A stretch of DNA of 64,000 nt from Brachyspira pilosicoli (GCF_008016535.1 NZ_SAXY01000055.1:32515-96514), one strand, 5' to 3'; positions 28,086 to 36,909 are shown, numbered from the stretch's first letter. Numbers and translations are program-made. Notes: a model not told the origin generated them from the letters alone.

Positions 28086-28910
28086 ATGAGAAAAATAGCA
28101 TTGTTATTCATAATTTTATTTAATATTTTATCAATTTCAAATATCTATGCTCAAAACAATAATCAAAAATATAATACTGATAATCAAGGATTATTTAATG
28201 CATTAAAAGACGGCAAAACAGATATTGCTATAAATATAATAAAACTTGTAACTAATGTTAATATAAAAGATGAGTATGGTTGGAGTTTATTGCATAGAGC
28301 TGTTCAATATAATAATAAAGAAGTAGTTAAAGAATTATTAGAAAATAAAAAAATAGATATGGAAGTTAAACTCCCCAAAGATACTATAATAACTAATGAT
28401 AATGAAAAATGGTATGCAGATGGAGATACTCCTCTTCTTCTTGCCTGCTATTATGGATATAATGAAATAGTTAAAATACTTTTAGACTATGGTGCAAATC
28501 TTGAGGCAAAAGATGATATAGATTCTGCTATGGCAATACATATAGCGGCATCAAGAGGGTATTCTGATATAATAGAAACTATAATGCAATCATATGCTGC
28601 AAAGAAAATAAATAATCTTGTAGATATAGAAGATGATACAGGAACAACTCCTTTAATGTGGGCATCTATGAATAATGAAATAGCAGCAATAAATACTTTG
28701 TTAAAATATGGTGCTAACATCAATGCTCAAGACTATGATGGTTGGAGTGCTTTGCATTTTGCTTCTGCTTCACAGAGTTATAAGGCTGTTGAGATATTAT
28801 TAAAAAACAATGCCAATGCTAATTTAGAAAATGTAAATGATGGCAAGGCTGTTGATTTAACTACTGATACTGATATAGTGGAACTATTAAGTAAATATAC
28901 AAATAGATAA
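28086..28910 (+). CDS. Secreted ankyrin-repeat protein
   Basis: The 274-residue protein has a cleavable-looking signal peptide (LLFIILFNILSISNIYAQ) followed by about six ankyrin repeats, for example YGWSLLHRAVQYNNKEVVKEL, DGDTPLLLACYYGYNEIVKIL-like and DGWSALHFASASQSYKAVEIL-like units. It is probably periplasmic and mediates protein contacts; Brachyspira genomes are rich in such proteins (recalled). I choose ATG 28086 eight bases after GGAG rather than the TTG at 28083. The nuclease gene follows after four bases, so the two form an operon. Confidence 0.85.
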   Translation: MRKIALLFIILFNILSISNIYAQNNNQKYNTDNQGLFNALKDGKTDIAINIIKLVTNVNIKDEYGWSLLHRAVQYNNKEVVKELLENKKIDMEVKLPKDTIITNDNEKWYADGDTPLLLACYYGYNEIVKILLDYGANLEAKDDIDSAMAIHIAASRGYSDIIETIMQSYAAKKINNLVDIEDDTGTTPLMWASMNNEIAAINTLLKYGANINAQDYDGWSALHFASASQSYKAVEILLKNNANANLENVNDGKAVDLTTDTDIVELLSKYTNR

Positions 28911-28914
28911 AAAT

Positions 28915-29718
28915 ATGGAATCAAAAAAACTTCAAAGATTTAGCGAATATAGTATGTCCACATATTTACTTTGTCCGAGAAAGTATAGATACACTTATAT
29001 AGAAAAGCCTTTTAAAAAATATAAAAGAGGGGTAAATGTATATTTTATATTTGGTAATGCTATACATTTAGCATGCAAAGAGTTTTATCAATTACGTGCT
29101 GAAGAGAGGAATTTAGAGAGTTTACATAACATATTTAGAGAAGTTTGGAAGAGAAGCGGCATAAGGTCTTTTTTTAATAGCAGGGAAGAAGAAAAAGAGC
29201 TTGGAGAGAAAGGTTTATATATGCTTTCAAATTTCTTTAATTCTTTTGGTCAAAAAGTTCCTTATCAAATAGAAAGCTATAAAGAAACAAAAATAAAAGA
29301 TTATATATTATTTGGACGTATAGACAGAATAGATTTATCTGCAGATGGTTCTTTGCAGATAGTGGATTATAAAACAAACAGGTATTATGATTTGGGTGAA
29401 GATAATACAGAGAGAGAGAGAAAAACTCTTCAGCTTAAACTTTATGCTTTTATACTAGACTCTTTAAATTTTAAGGTAACCAATGGTTCATATTATCATT
29501 TTGATGATGACAAATTTGATACAATAGATTTTACAAAGGAATCAATACAATATATAGGCGAATGGTTTGATGAGATAATAAATGACATAAGATATGATAG
29601 GGCTTTCGATAAAAATGTAGGCACGCACTGCGAGTACTGCGATTTTAATAAGATTTGCAATGGCAACTATATAGAAGGTATAACAGATAATACAGAAGAA
29701 TTATTAATAAACAATTAA
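28915..29718 (+). CDS. PD-(D/E)XK nuclease with iron-sulfur cluster motif (RecB/Cas4-like)
   Basis: The 267-residue protein matches the PDDEXK_1 layout: an N-terminal SMSTYLLCPRKYRYTYIEKP helix, FGNAIHLACKEFY with the His, LFGRIDRIDLS with the catalytic Asp, IVDYKTNR with the Asp/Lys pair, and a C-terminal HCEYCDFNKIC. The first Cys (about 22) and the three C-terminal Cys fit the 4Fe-4S staple of AddB, Cas4 and Exo5 enzymes. It is probably a DNA exonuclease in recombination or repair. No CRISPR array or cas gene is nearby. It overlaps the convergent cupin gene by four bases. Confidence 0.85.
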   Translation: MESKKLQRFSEYSMSTYLLCPRKYRYTYIEKPFKKYKRGVNVYFIFGNAIHLACKEFYQLRAEERNLESLHNIFREVWKRSGIRSFFNSREEEKELGEKGLYMLSNFFNSFGQKVPYQIESYKETKIKDYILFGRIDRIDLSADGSLQIVDYKTNRYYDLGEDNTERERKTLQLKLYAFILDSLNFKVTNGSYYHFDDDKFDTIDFTKESIQYIGEWFDEIINDIRYDRAFDKNVGTHCEYCDFNKICNGNYIEGITDNTEELLINN

Positions 29719-30041
29719 AGGAATACTAATAACAAATTAGAATAAGCTTCTTCTGCAACACTAATCATAGAGTGTATAGAATGCGGTTTTACTTTAATAA
29801 CATCACCTTCTTCTAGGTCTACAACTTCTTCTTCTACTACATACCTAATTTTACCGCTTAAAACAATTACCATTTCTTCGGAAGGGTGTTCATGATATGG
29901 TATAAGCTGATTAGTTTTTTGCTTAATAGAGTAGATATTATATCCTTTATTATTTAATATATGTATTAATTTCTCGTCATTATTATCGCAACTAAATTCT
30001 TTTAGAGTATTAGATTTATAGTAAAACTTTTGTTCAGTCAT
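29715..30041 (-). CDS. Cupin-domain protein
   Basis: A 108-residue single-domain cupin. Motif 1 is visible as PYHEHPSEEMVIVLSGKIRY (two His and a Glu of the metal site) and motif 2 as LEEGDVIKVKPHSIHSM. Small cupins bind a metal and a ligand such as a sugar or amino acid; the specific role is unknown. The N-terminal 40 residues are not part of the barrel. The start is ATG 30041. Confidence 0.85.
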   Translation of the reverse strand: MTEQKFYYKSNTLKEFSCDNNDEKLIHILNNKGYNIYSIKQKTNQLIPYHEHPSEEMVIVLSGKIRYVVEEEVVDLEEGDVIKVKPHSIHSMISVAEEAYSNLLLVFL

Positions 30042-30106
30042 TTTATCATCCTCACGTTTATAAATTTCGGATAAAAGGTTTTAAAAATTAGCAATGGAGT
30101 TAAAAA

Positions 30107-30122
30107 TGTTTCACATGAAACA
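30107..30122 (+). promoter_or_regulatory. parS-like site 1
   Basis: TGTTTCACATGAAACA differs by one base from the widely conserved ParB-binding parS consensus TGTTTCACGTGAAACA. It lies in the intergenic gap before rsmI, 108 bp from the second, inverted copy. Confidence 0.75.
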
Positions 30123-30214
30123 TATTTATAAAGACAAATTAATAAATATTTATACTGTTTATTTAAATATAAATTTTATACAACAGAGTTTTTAATAGTA
30201 AAAATAAAGCAAAA

Positions 30215-30230
30215 TGTTTCATGTGAAACA
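30215..30230 (-). promoter_or_regulatory. parS-like site 2 (inverted copy)
   Basis: The plus strand reads TGTTTCATGTGAAACA, the exact reverse complement of the site at 30107-30122. It again differs by one base from the parS consensus. Confidence 0.75.
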
Positions 30231-30273
30231 TTTATACTATTGCAAATTATATTTTATAAATTAAAATAAATAT

Positions 30274-31053
30274 ATGGAAAATATTAACTTAAACAATAAC
30301 ATAAACATAGAACAATCCGCTATATATGTGGTGGCTACTCCTATAGGTAATATGGAAGATATAACTATAAGAGCCTTGAAAATATTAAGTAATGTTGACT
30401 TCATTCTCGCGGAAGATACCAGAGTAACCCTTAAACTCCTAAATACTTATAATATTAAAAAAACTGTTTATTCTTACCATAGCCACTCAACAGAAAAAAA
30501 AATTAATGAATACATAAATAATATTATAAATGGAAGCTCTGTTGCTATTGTAAGTGATGCTGGTACTCCTTGTATAAGTGACCCCGGTTTAAGTATAATT
30601 AGTAAGGCTATAGAAAACAATATTAAAATTATTCCTGTTGGTGGTATATCTGCTTTTACTACATTGCTATCTGCTTCTGGTATTTCTGGCAATACTTTAT
30701 TTGTAGGTTTCTTATCAAATAAATCTGGTAAAAGAAAAAATCAATTAAAAGAATTATACTCAAACGAAAAAAATATTATAGTATTATATGAATCTGTGCA
30801 TAGAATAAAAGCATGTACAGAAGATATTGTTAACATATTTGGAGAAAATACTTACATTGTTATCGGAAGAGAGCTTACTAAAAAATTTGAACAAATCATA
30901 AGAGATAAAGCTTCTAATATACTTGCTTTTTTTAACAATAATAGTATACTTGATAAAGGAGAATTTTGCATCATTATTGATAATAGAAAATCTAAAGTAT
31001 GCAAATCTAATGCCGAAAATATACTATGTAAGGAGTCAGATTATGACAATTGA
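30274..31053 (+). CDS. rsmI: 16S rRNA (cytidine-1402 2'-O)-methyltransferase
   Basis: The 259-residue enzyme belongs to the tetrapyrrole-methylase fold. Signatures are YVVATPIGNMEDITIRAL, VDFILAEDTRVTLKLL, VSDAGTPCISDPG, PVGGISAFTTLLSASG and NIIVLYESVHRIKA. RsmI methylates C1402 in the ribosomal P site to tune decoding. The start is ATG 30274; no strong ribosome site is visible, and the upstream gap carries the two parS-like sites. Its end overlaps the start of flgM by 11 bases, so the two are co-transcribed. Confidence 0.95.
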   Translation: MENINLNNNINIEQSAIYVVATPIGNMEDITIRALKILSNVDFILAEDTRVTLKLLNTYNIKKTVYSYHSHSTEKKINEYINNIINGSSVAIVSDAGTPCISDPGLSIISKAIENNIKIIPVGGISAFTTLLSASGISGNTLFVGFLSNKSGKRKNQLKELYSNEKNIIVLYESVHRIKACTEDIVNIFGENTYIVIGRELTKKFEQIIRDKASNILAFFNNNSILDKGEFCIIIDNRKSKVCKSNAENILCKESDYDN

Positions 31054-31339
31054 TAAAATAGGCGGCACACAAAACATACAATTTAATTCTAAAGTAAAAT
31101 ATTCAGATAAACCATCTCAATTAGGTTCTGATAGAATTGATATATCAAATGAATCTAAAATAGCTTTGCAAAATAAAAAATTAGTTGATTTAGTTAAACA
31201 ATCTCCTGATATTAGAGAAGAAAAAGTTGCTGAAGCTAAAAAAAGACTAGAAATGTATATGAAAGATGGTGCTTTAAGAAAAGAAGTACTAAACTCTTTG
31301 GCTAATTCTATTTTAGATGTTATGCCTATAGATGAATAA
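31043..31339 (+). CDS. flgM: FlgM-like anti-sigma factor
   Basis: The true start is ATG 31043, seven bases after AAGGAG at 31030-31035; the longer upstream reading frame is a shadow of rsmI. The protein is 98 residues. It has the FlgM pattern: a disordered N-terminal half, then SDRIDISNESKIALQNK, and helical VKQSPDIREEKVAEAKKRLE. FlgM binds the flagellar sigma-28 factor until the hook is complete. A conserved LANSILDVMPIDE-type C-terminus is present. Confidence 0.85.
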   Translation: MTIDKIGGTQNIQFNSKVKYSDKPSQLGSDRIDISNESKIALQNKKLVDLVKQSPDIREEKVAEAKKRLEMYMKDGALRKEVLNSLANSILDVMPIDE

Positions 31340-31370
31340 TAAAAATTTTTTTTTAATTAAAAAATTATTA

Positions 31371-31404
31371 AATAGTAAGCTTTACTAGCTTACTATTTTT
31401 TTAT
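31371..31404 (+). terminator. Rho-independent terminator between flgM and the convergent LuxR gene
   Basis: AATAGTAAGC and GCTTACTATT form a 10-bp stem with a 7-base loop, followed by a T run. The symmetric A/T flanks suggest that it serves both directions. Confidence 0.85.
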
Positions 31405-31410
31405 TTATAA

Positions 31411-32373
31411 TTAATACTTAGAAAATTTATTAACAAGTTCTACTCTATTTTTTACCCCAGATTTATAATATATATTAGCTACATGATTATTAACTGTATT
31501 TAATGATATATCAAAAATTAATGATATTTCTTTATTTGTCTTTCCAGAAAGTAAATATGATAATATCTGTTTTTCTCTCTTAGTTAAATTAAAATCATTT
31601 TCTTCCAATTTATCTTCTAATTTTATATTATTATCTGATTCTTCATTCTTATTATATAATCTACTAGAAATCCTATCATTATTAGATTTTATCATACTTA
31701 TGAAATACCATAGTAAATAACCTAACATCACTAAATTCCACCATGTATAAAATAACATCAAAGTTACATCTATAGAATTTATATTCATAATATCTTTTCT
31801 ATAAATAATTAACTGATAAATAAGTACAGGATAAATTAATATAGTTATTATACCTAAAACTTTTACTATAAATTTAATAGTCTTATCTTCTATATTTTTA
31901 TAATTCAAAAATCCTATCACTAATAAACAAAATATAGATATATAAAATATCATACTAGACAAAATATATATATTAAATGATATAAGTATTCCTATAATAC
32001 TTAATACAAAATAAAATACAGATAAAATCAAATAAGATAAATTTGTCTTCAAGCTCCACTTTATTTTTAAAAACCTATATAAAAATGCAGGTATAAAATA
32101 AAGCATTAATGCCATAGCTAAAGTTAATATAAAGAAATAAAGTATACTAAAAATATTATTAGAAACAAAAGATGGAAGAGTTAAAAGCGTTATTAATCTT
32201 ATAGTCCTTATAAAAATTAATATTCCAAATGTAAATAAAAATATTATATAATATTTAAGCCATAAAACTCTCTCTATTACATAATAAACAATAGAATAAA
32301 ATATTGTAGAAAAACCTATTACAAATGATAGTAAATAAAATATTAAAAGCAAATAATTAAATATATAATTCAT
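31411..32373 (-). CDS. Membrane-anchored LuxR-type transcriptional regulator
   Basis: The 320-residue protein has about seven hydrophobic segments in residues 1-215, a charged linker, and a C-terminal LuxR helix-turn-helix (LTKREKQILSYLLSGKTNKE, followed by ISLNTVNNHVANIYYKSG). It should sense a signal in or across the membrane and bind DNA directly. It is transcribed leftward, four bases after the ATPase-domain gene, so the two form a unit. Their position directly beside the phage-like region makes them candidate regulators of that region (inference). Confidence 0.85.
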   Translation of the reverse strand: MNYIFNYLLLIFYLLSFVIGFSTIFYSIVYYVIERVLWLKYYIIFLFTFGILIFIRTIRLITLLTLPSFVSNNIFSILYFFILTLAMALMLYFIPAFLYRFLKIKWSLKTNLSYLILSVFYFVLSIIGILISFNIYILSSMIFYISIFCLLVIGFLNYKNIEDKTIKFIVKVLGIITILIYPVLIYQLIIYRKDIMNINSIDVTLMLFYTWWNLVMLGYLLWYFISMIKSNNDRISSRLYNKNEESDNNIKLEDKLEENDFNLTKREKQILSYLLSGKTNKEISLIFDISLNTVNNHVANIYYKSGVKNRVELVNKFSKY

Positions 32374-32377
32374 AAAC

Positions 32378-33118
32378 CTATTTTCTAATAGGAAATATAA
32401 TATTTATTCTTGTCTTACTTCCTATATTATCAAACCAAATATTTCCTGAATGCCTATTAATAATATAATAAGCTGTATATAAAAATATATTATTAAAATG
32501 TCTTCCATTATAACTTATTAATGGAGTTTTGAAAAGCTTTCTTTTTATATCTTCAGGTATATTATTAGAATCAAAGCTAATACTTATAAGAATATTATCT
32601 TTACTAAAATTTAATAAAGAACTCTTTTCACTAAAAAATAAAAATCTCTCATCTTCATAATTAACAAAACTATATACTAAATCTATAAAACTATTAGACT
32701 TAATCAAATTATAAATAAACATAAAAACATAAAATATACAATTAACTATTTTATTTTTATCTATTAAAATATTGTAATTACAGCTTATCTCTTCACCCAA
32801 TTTAATTTTAACTCTTTTTGATATAAATAAACTATAACAATTATCTATTATATTATTCATTAAAATATTTATATTCTCTATATTTTTATTTAATGATAAA
32901 TTACCCAATGTTATATCATTAAAATCATTAAGAGCTTTCATAGTAGTGTCTATAAGAAAAGATTGTCTTATAATCGACTCTTTATCTTCATTAATTTCAT
33001 CAGTTTTATCAATATTTTCTACATACTTAGATATTGTGAAATTATAGTTTTGTATATCATAAATAATGTTTGATATAAGTAATTTTATTTTCTTATTAGT
33101 ATAAAGAGTTATTCTCAT
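32378..33118 (-). CDS. Histidine-kinase-like protein with degenerate ATPase domain
   Basis: From ATG 33118 the protein is 246 residues (MRITLYTNKKIK...). An in-frame TTG at 33166 lies within the GAATTC palindrome and lacks a ribosome site, so I reject it. The C-terminal half ends YYIINRHSGNIWFDN...IFPI, like the end of HATPase_c domains, and the preceding region resembles the kinase N box but without a clear Asn. No phosphoacceptor His is evident in the helical N-terminal half. It may be a non-catalytic sensor or partner for the adjacent LuxR regulator. Confidence 0.55.
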   Translation of the reverse strand: MRITLYTNKKIKLLISNIIYDIQNYNFTISKYVENIDKTDEINEDKESIIRQSFLIDTTMKALNDFNDITLGNLSLNKNIENINILMNNIIDNCYSLFISKRVKIKLGEEISCNYNILIDKNKIVNCIFYVFMFIYNLIKSNSFIDLVYSFVNYEDERFLFFSEKSSLLNFSKDNILISISFDSNNIPEDIKRKLFKTPLISYNGRHFNNIFLYTAYYIINRHSGNIWFDNIGSKTRINIIFPIRK

Positions 33119-33651
33119 ATTTTTATTATAACATACAAATTTAAAAAAATCTAATTTTGAATTCAAAAAATGAATTTATAATATGAATTTATATTATAAA
33201 TTTTATTAAAAAATTTATAATATAAATTTAAACTTATCAACATTATAAACAACTTATCAACATATTTAATTATTGAATTCATTAAATAATTTATTTAAAT
33301 TTGAATTCAATTTTTGAACTATTAGATTCCGTATATGTATTAATATAATATATTTTTAAATTTTAAAAATTTATTGTTATTATTATAACGTTAATATGTT
33401 GATAAGTTTTATATATAAGAAGAAACTAAAAAAATTATTTTATAAGATGTTGATAAGTTATTTATTATAAACAAATATTTAATTTTCTAAATTTCATAAA
33501 TTCAAAAATAAAATTTATAAAAAAATTATTTTAAACTTTCGTTAGTAAGTTGATAATTATTATGCACTTATTAACAGTTTATCAACATTTCTTATAATCA
33601 CTTATATTTTATACATAGATTATATAAGAAAATAACATATCTGGAGAGAAT
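33119..33651. other. AT-rich origin-like region with DnaA-box cluster
   Basis: This 533-base gene-free stretch holds five exact TTATCAACA nonamers: plus strand at 33234-33242, 33254-33262 and 33579-33587, minus strand at 33397-33405 and 33448-33456. It also has variants at 33548-33556 and 33568-33576. The first two are exactly 20 bp apart. Three TTGAATTCA palindromes (33157, 33273, 33301) and long A/T tracts lie between. TTATCAACA differs by one base from the E. coli DnaA box TTATCCACA. I infer a replication origin or DnaA-regulated region; dnaA itself is not in the window. Confidence 0.65.
33591..33610 (+). promoter_or_regulatory. Shared upstream motif before the late-tail gene block
   Basis: CTTATAATCACTTATATTTT is identical to 42742-42761 before the portal gene. 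In both places it is followed by a similar AT-rich stretch with a TATAA-type sequence and then the ribosome site. It probably includes promoter elements or a regulator site. Confidence 0.65.
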
Positions 33652-34452
33652 ATGTCATATAATTTTAAGTTAATTGTAAGAAATGGGCATAATGAAGATA
33701 TTTTGGATTTAATAGATTTAACTTCTCAGATAAAATTATCAGATATAAAATTAGACTTAAAAACAATAGAAGGTAATAAATATACATCAATAAAATCTGG
33801 TATAGGAATCATATCATCAGGAAGAAAACTTGATTTTGCAATACCTATTTTTGAATATAAAGATAATTTAGGAAAATGGGTAAAAATAGAATCTCAATAT
33901 ACAAAATACACCACTATGATTCTTTCAAATAACTCAAATAAATATTTTATAAGAATAGAGTTTGAAAATGAGATTTATGAGGCAGAATATATAATGACTT
34001 CTGTTGGAGGATATACTGTAAAATATATAAACAATTTAGGCGTTATAAACATTTCTCTTGAATCATTGGACAAAACTTTTTTAAGGCAAAAAGAAGACAC
34101 TTACAAATTAAACATCACAAATGATAATAAACAGGATATATATTACAAATCTTTAAGTTTAGTGCCTACTGCTGTGTCATTTAGCCTAGAGTTTAATAAT
34201 ATAATTGGAGATGAGCTTTATTTCTTATTTGCAAACAAGCAAAATTTCGGCATAGAGGCGAACATAAACAATATAAATGTTACTAGATGCACTGTTGATT
34301 TTGACGGAGAAGTTTTAAAAGTAAATGGAATTATATATGATTATAAAGGCATAAGACCAGAGCTTAATGTCGGAGATAATATATTTTATTTAGACACCAA
34401 TCAAACTTGCACAAATGCTTATATAAGATATAGAAGAGGTGTTTTAATATGA
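33652..34452 (+). CDS. Phage tail protein, distal-tail position (gene-transfer-agent-like)
   Basis: The 266-residue protein opens the rightward phage-like region. It starts at ATG 33652 after GGAGAG, with no signal or membrane segments. The sequence is strand-rich (IISSGRKLDFAIPIFEYKD, YIMTSVGGYTVKY). Position and overlap with the hub-like gene suggest a distal-tail or baseplate component. Its size (about 30 kDa) would fit the VSH-1 tail protein Hvp28, but this is recalled, not verified. Its end overlaps the next start (ATGA), so translation is coupled. Confidence 0.6.
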   Translation: MSYNFKLIVRNGHNEDILDLIDLTSQIKLSDIKLDLKTIEGNKYTSIKSGIGIISSGRKLDFAIPIFEYKDNLGKWVKIESQYTKYTTMILSNNSNKYFIRIEFENEIYEAEYIMTSVGGYTVKYINNLGVINISLESLDKTFLRQKEDTYKLNITNDNKQDIYYKSLSLVPTAVSFSLEFNNIIGDELYFLFANKQNFGIEANINNINVTRCTVDFDGEVLKVNGIIYDYKGIRPELNVGDNIFYLDTNQTCTNAYIRYRRGVLI

Positions 34453-36050
34453 TTATGCCTTATCATTTTTTAAGCGGTATATACAAACTTCCTCCAAGTG
34501 ATTATAAAAAATTTGAAGAAACTGGAAGCTATATAAAAATAATTCCCCACTATAATAATAAATATTACACAGAAAGAGAAATAATATATACAGAAAACTT
34601 TTATAAAGCCTATGAGTTTAATTTAAATAAAAGAGGCGGAAGCTCTGGAAAAATAAGTTTTAATATTCCATTAGACAATATAAATATAAACGATAAAGTG
34701 GAATATTTTTTAAATGGCTCTAAAAAATTTGTTGGCTATATTGAAAGCATAGATAATTCTGGCTTAAATGTTACAGTTATACCTATATGGGGAAGGCTTC
34801 TTCATCAATATATACAAGGGGATTTAATTTTAGAATCTACAAAAGGAGTTCTTGATATAGTTTTATCTCTCAGAGAAAAAATAGAAGAGATGGGCATAAT
34901 TTTTGATGAGAAAAACATCGATTTAAATAATGACAAACAAATAACAATGTCTTTTAGCGGTAAGAATGTTTCTGATATACTTGATGAGGTAGAAGAGAAT
35001 ATATCAAAAAGCTACTCTTGGGGTATTGATATTAACAATACATTTTATTTTAAAGAGTTTTCTAATATTCCAACTAAAAAACTTAACTGGCATAATAATC
35101 ATTTTTCAGAGAGTGAATATACAGAAGATTCTTCAGATTTGGTAAGCAGATACATAATAAAAATGAAAGACAGCATCATAGATGAAAATGGAGAGGCTAA
35201 AGAAGTTTATAGAGCTCTTCCAAAGATAGTTGGTGCAGATAAACTATATCCATCCATACCATTAGAAAAAGAGATAGGTATAAAAACAGATATTTTTGAG
35301 CTTAATTATAAACTTGAAAATTATGACCTTGCCTATGAATATGCTTATCAGTTTTTAACTAATCAAGAGAAAAAAGAGAGCGTTCAGCTAAAAAACATAA
35401 ATTATAATTTAACAGATATTAATATAAATGAATGTGTAGAGTGTATATTAAAACCTACAAACAATTTTTATAAAATAATAGATTTCAATGATTTTACAAT
35501 TATAGAAAGCCATTTAAATGAAGTTTATTCAAGCGATATAATAGATATTGATAGTGCAATAGAGACAAGAAAATACCCCAATTACAAACAGCAAAACAGT
35601 GTGAAACTTTCTGATATAGATAAATATTATAAAGATATATGTAATCATGTTTGTAATATTACAAAGATAGCTATATTTTTTTCTGATGGTTTTGAAGACA
35701 AAGAAAGTAATGTTAGTGCATTGTTTCAAGTTGAAGACGGAGAGCATAGTCAAAGAAAGTACTGTAAAAATGGTTTTGCTTTATTTGATGTTTCAGGATA
35801 TGACAAGAGAAATATTATAATAACATCAGAGAGAAGCAATATACTTTATGAGAAGTTTATATGTTTTTTTGACTGTGGTTCTAAGACTGTAGAGATGAAT
35901 GTGAGGAGCATTAATTATAAGTTTGAAAACAATCATTTAATAGTTGATGCTGAGTTATCAAAGATGAATGTAAAACGCACTAATTATTTATATGACCAAG
36001 AAGAGCGAAGGAAGAAGTTGGAGAGTCTTTTAACCTATTCTGAGAGCTAA
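34449..36050 (+). CDS. Phage tail hub/baseplate-like protein
   Basis: A 533-residue protein (about 61 kDa) coupled by ATGA overlap to the gene before it. The first half has a tail-hub flavour: a NLNKRGGSSGKISFNIPLDN strand pair, KVEYFLNGSKKFVGYIESID, then VSDILDEVEENISKSYSWG. Such folds occur in gp27/Tal-type proteins that close the tail tip. The size agrees with VSH-1 Hvp60 (recalled). The second half is unlike anything I can name. It lies where a siphovirus places tail-tip genes after the tape measure, yet no tape measure precedes it here. Confidence 0.6.
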   Translation: MIMPYHFLSGIYKLPPSDYKKFEETGSYIKIIPHYNNKYYTEREIIYTENFYKAYEFNLNKRGGSSGKISFNIPLDNININDKVEYFLNGSKKFVGYIESIDNSGLNVTVIPIWGRLLHQYIQGDLILESTKGVLDIVLSLREKIEEMGIIFDEKNIDLNNDKQITMSFSGKNVSDILDEVEENISKSYSWGIDINNTFYFKEFSNIPTKKLNWHNNHFSESEYTEDSSDLVSRYIIKMKDSIIDENGEAKEVYRALPKIVGADKLYPSIPLEKEIGIKTDIFELNYKLENYDLAYEYAYQFLTNQEKKESVQLKNINYNLTDININECVECILKPTNNFYKIIDFNDFTIIESHLNEVYSSDIIDIDSAIETRKYPNYKQQNSVKLSDIDKYYKDICNHVCNITKIAIFFSDGFEDKESNVSALFQVEDGEHSQRKYCKNGFALFDVSGYDKRNIIITSERSNILYEKFICFFDCGSKTVEMNVRSINYKFENNHLIVDAELSKMNVKRTNYLYDQEERRKKLESLLTYSES

Positions 36051-36126
36051 TTATTTTAAACTTTTATTGATAGAAAAATAATTTAGTTTATAATAATTAC
36101 AATATTTTAGTTAATAGGTAATAATT

Positions 36127-36909
36127 TTGGATACTTTAATAAATGGTAATTGTTTGGAAATATTGGATACTTTAGAAGAAAATAGTATAGATATGATATT
36201 TGCAGATCCTCCTTATAATTTGTCTAATAATGGAACAACTTGTCATAGCGGAAAAAGAGTAAGTGTAAATAAAGGTGAATGGGATATAAGTTTAGGATTC
36301 GATCAAGATGTTGCCTTTCATGAAACTTGGATATCAAAATGCAGAAAAGTTTTAAAAGATAATGGTACTATATGGATAAGCGGTACGAATCATAGTATAT
36401 ATAAATGCGGTTTTATATTAGAAAAATTGAACTTTTATATATTAAATGATATAGCTTGGTACAAACCTAATGCAGCTCCTAATTTAAGTTGTAATGTTTT
36501 CGCTCATAGTCATGAAACACTTATATGGGCAAAAAAAAATAAAAAAGCAAAACATTTTTATAATTATGATTTAATGAAAAATTTGGATTTTGAAAAAGAT
36601 AAATTAAAGTCAAAAGGTAAGCAAATGAGGAGTGTTTGGTCTATATCAACACCTGCTAAAAATGAAAAAATTTATGGAAAGCACCCCACTCAAAAGCCAA
36701 TAGATTTATTAATAAGAATAATACTTGCATCTACAAAGGATAATGATACGATATTAGATCCTTTTAATGGTTCTGGTACAACAGCAGTAGCTTGTGCTAT
36801 GATAGGCAATAGAAATTATATAGGTATAGATATAGATGAGAATTACACAGAACTTACTAAAAAAAGAATTAAAGATATAGAAAATAATATATTTGAGGAT
36901 ATTTTATAA
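36127..36909 (+). CDS. DNA methyltransferase inserted in the tail gene block (DPPY type)
   Basis: The 260-residue enzyme starts at TTG 36127, with an AGGTAA sequence upstream as a weak ribosome site. Motif IV is DPPYNL (residues 27-32) and motif I is LDPFNGSGTTAVACA near residue 217; this order (IV first) marks a beta-class amino-methyltransferase such as adenine enzymes of type II systems. The target is unknown. It sits between tail genes and is followed by a tiny overlapping reading frame that may be a remnant of a restriction partner. It may be an acquired cargo gene or protect packaged DNA (inference). Confidence 0.85.
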   Translation: MDTLINGNCLEILDTLEENSIDMIFADPPYNLSNNGTTCHSGKRVSVNKGEWDISLGFDQDVAFHETWISKCRKVLKDNGTIWISGTNHSIYKCGFILEKLNFYILNDIAWYKPNAAPNLSCNVFAHSHETLIWAKKNKKAKHFYNYDLMKNLDFEKDKLKSKGKQMRSVWSISTPAKNEKIYGKHPTQKPIDLLIRIILASTKDNDTILDPFNGSGTTAVACAMIGNRNYIGIDIDENYTELTKKRIKDIENNIFEDIL

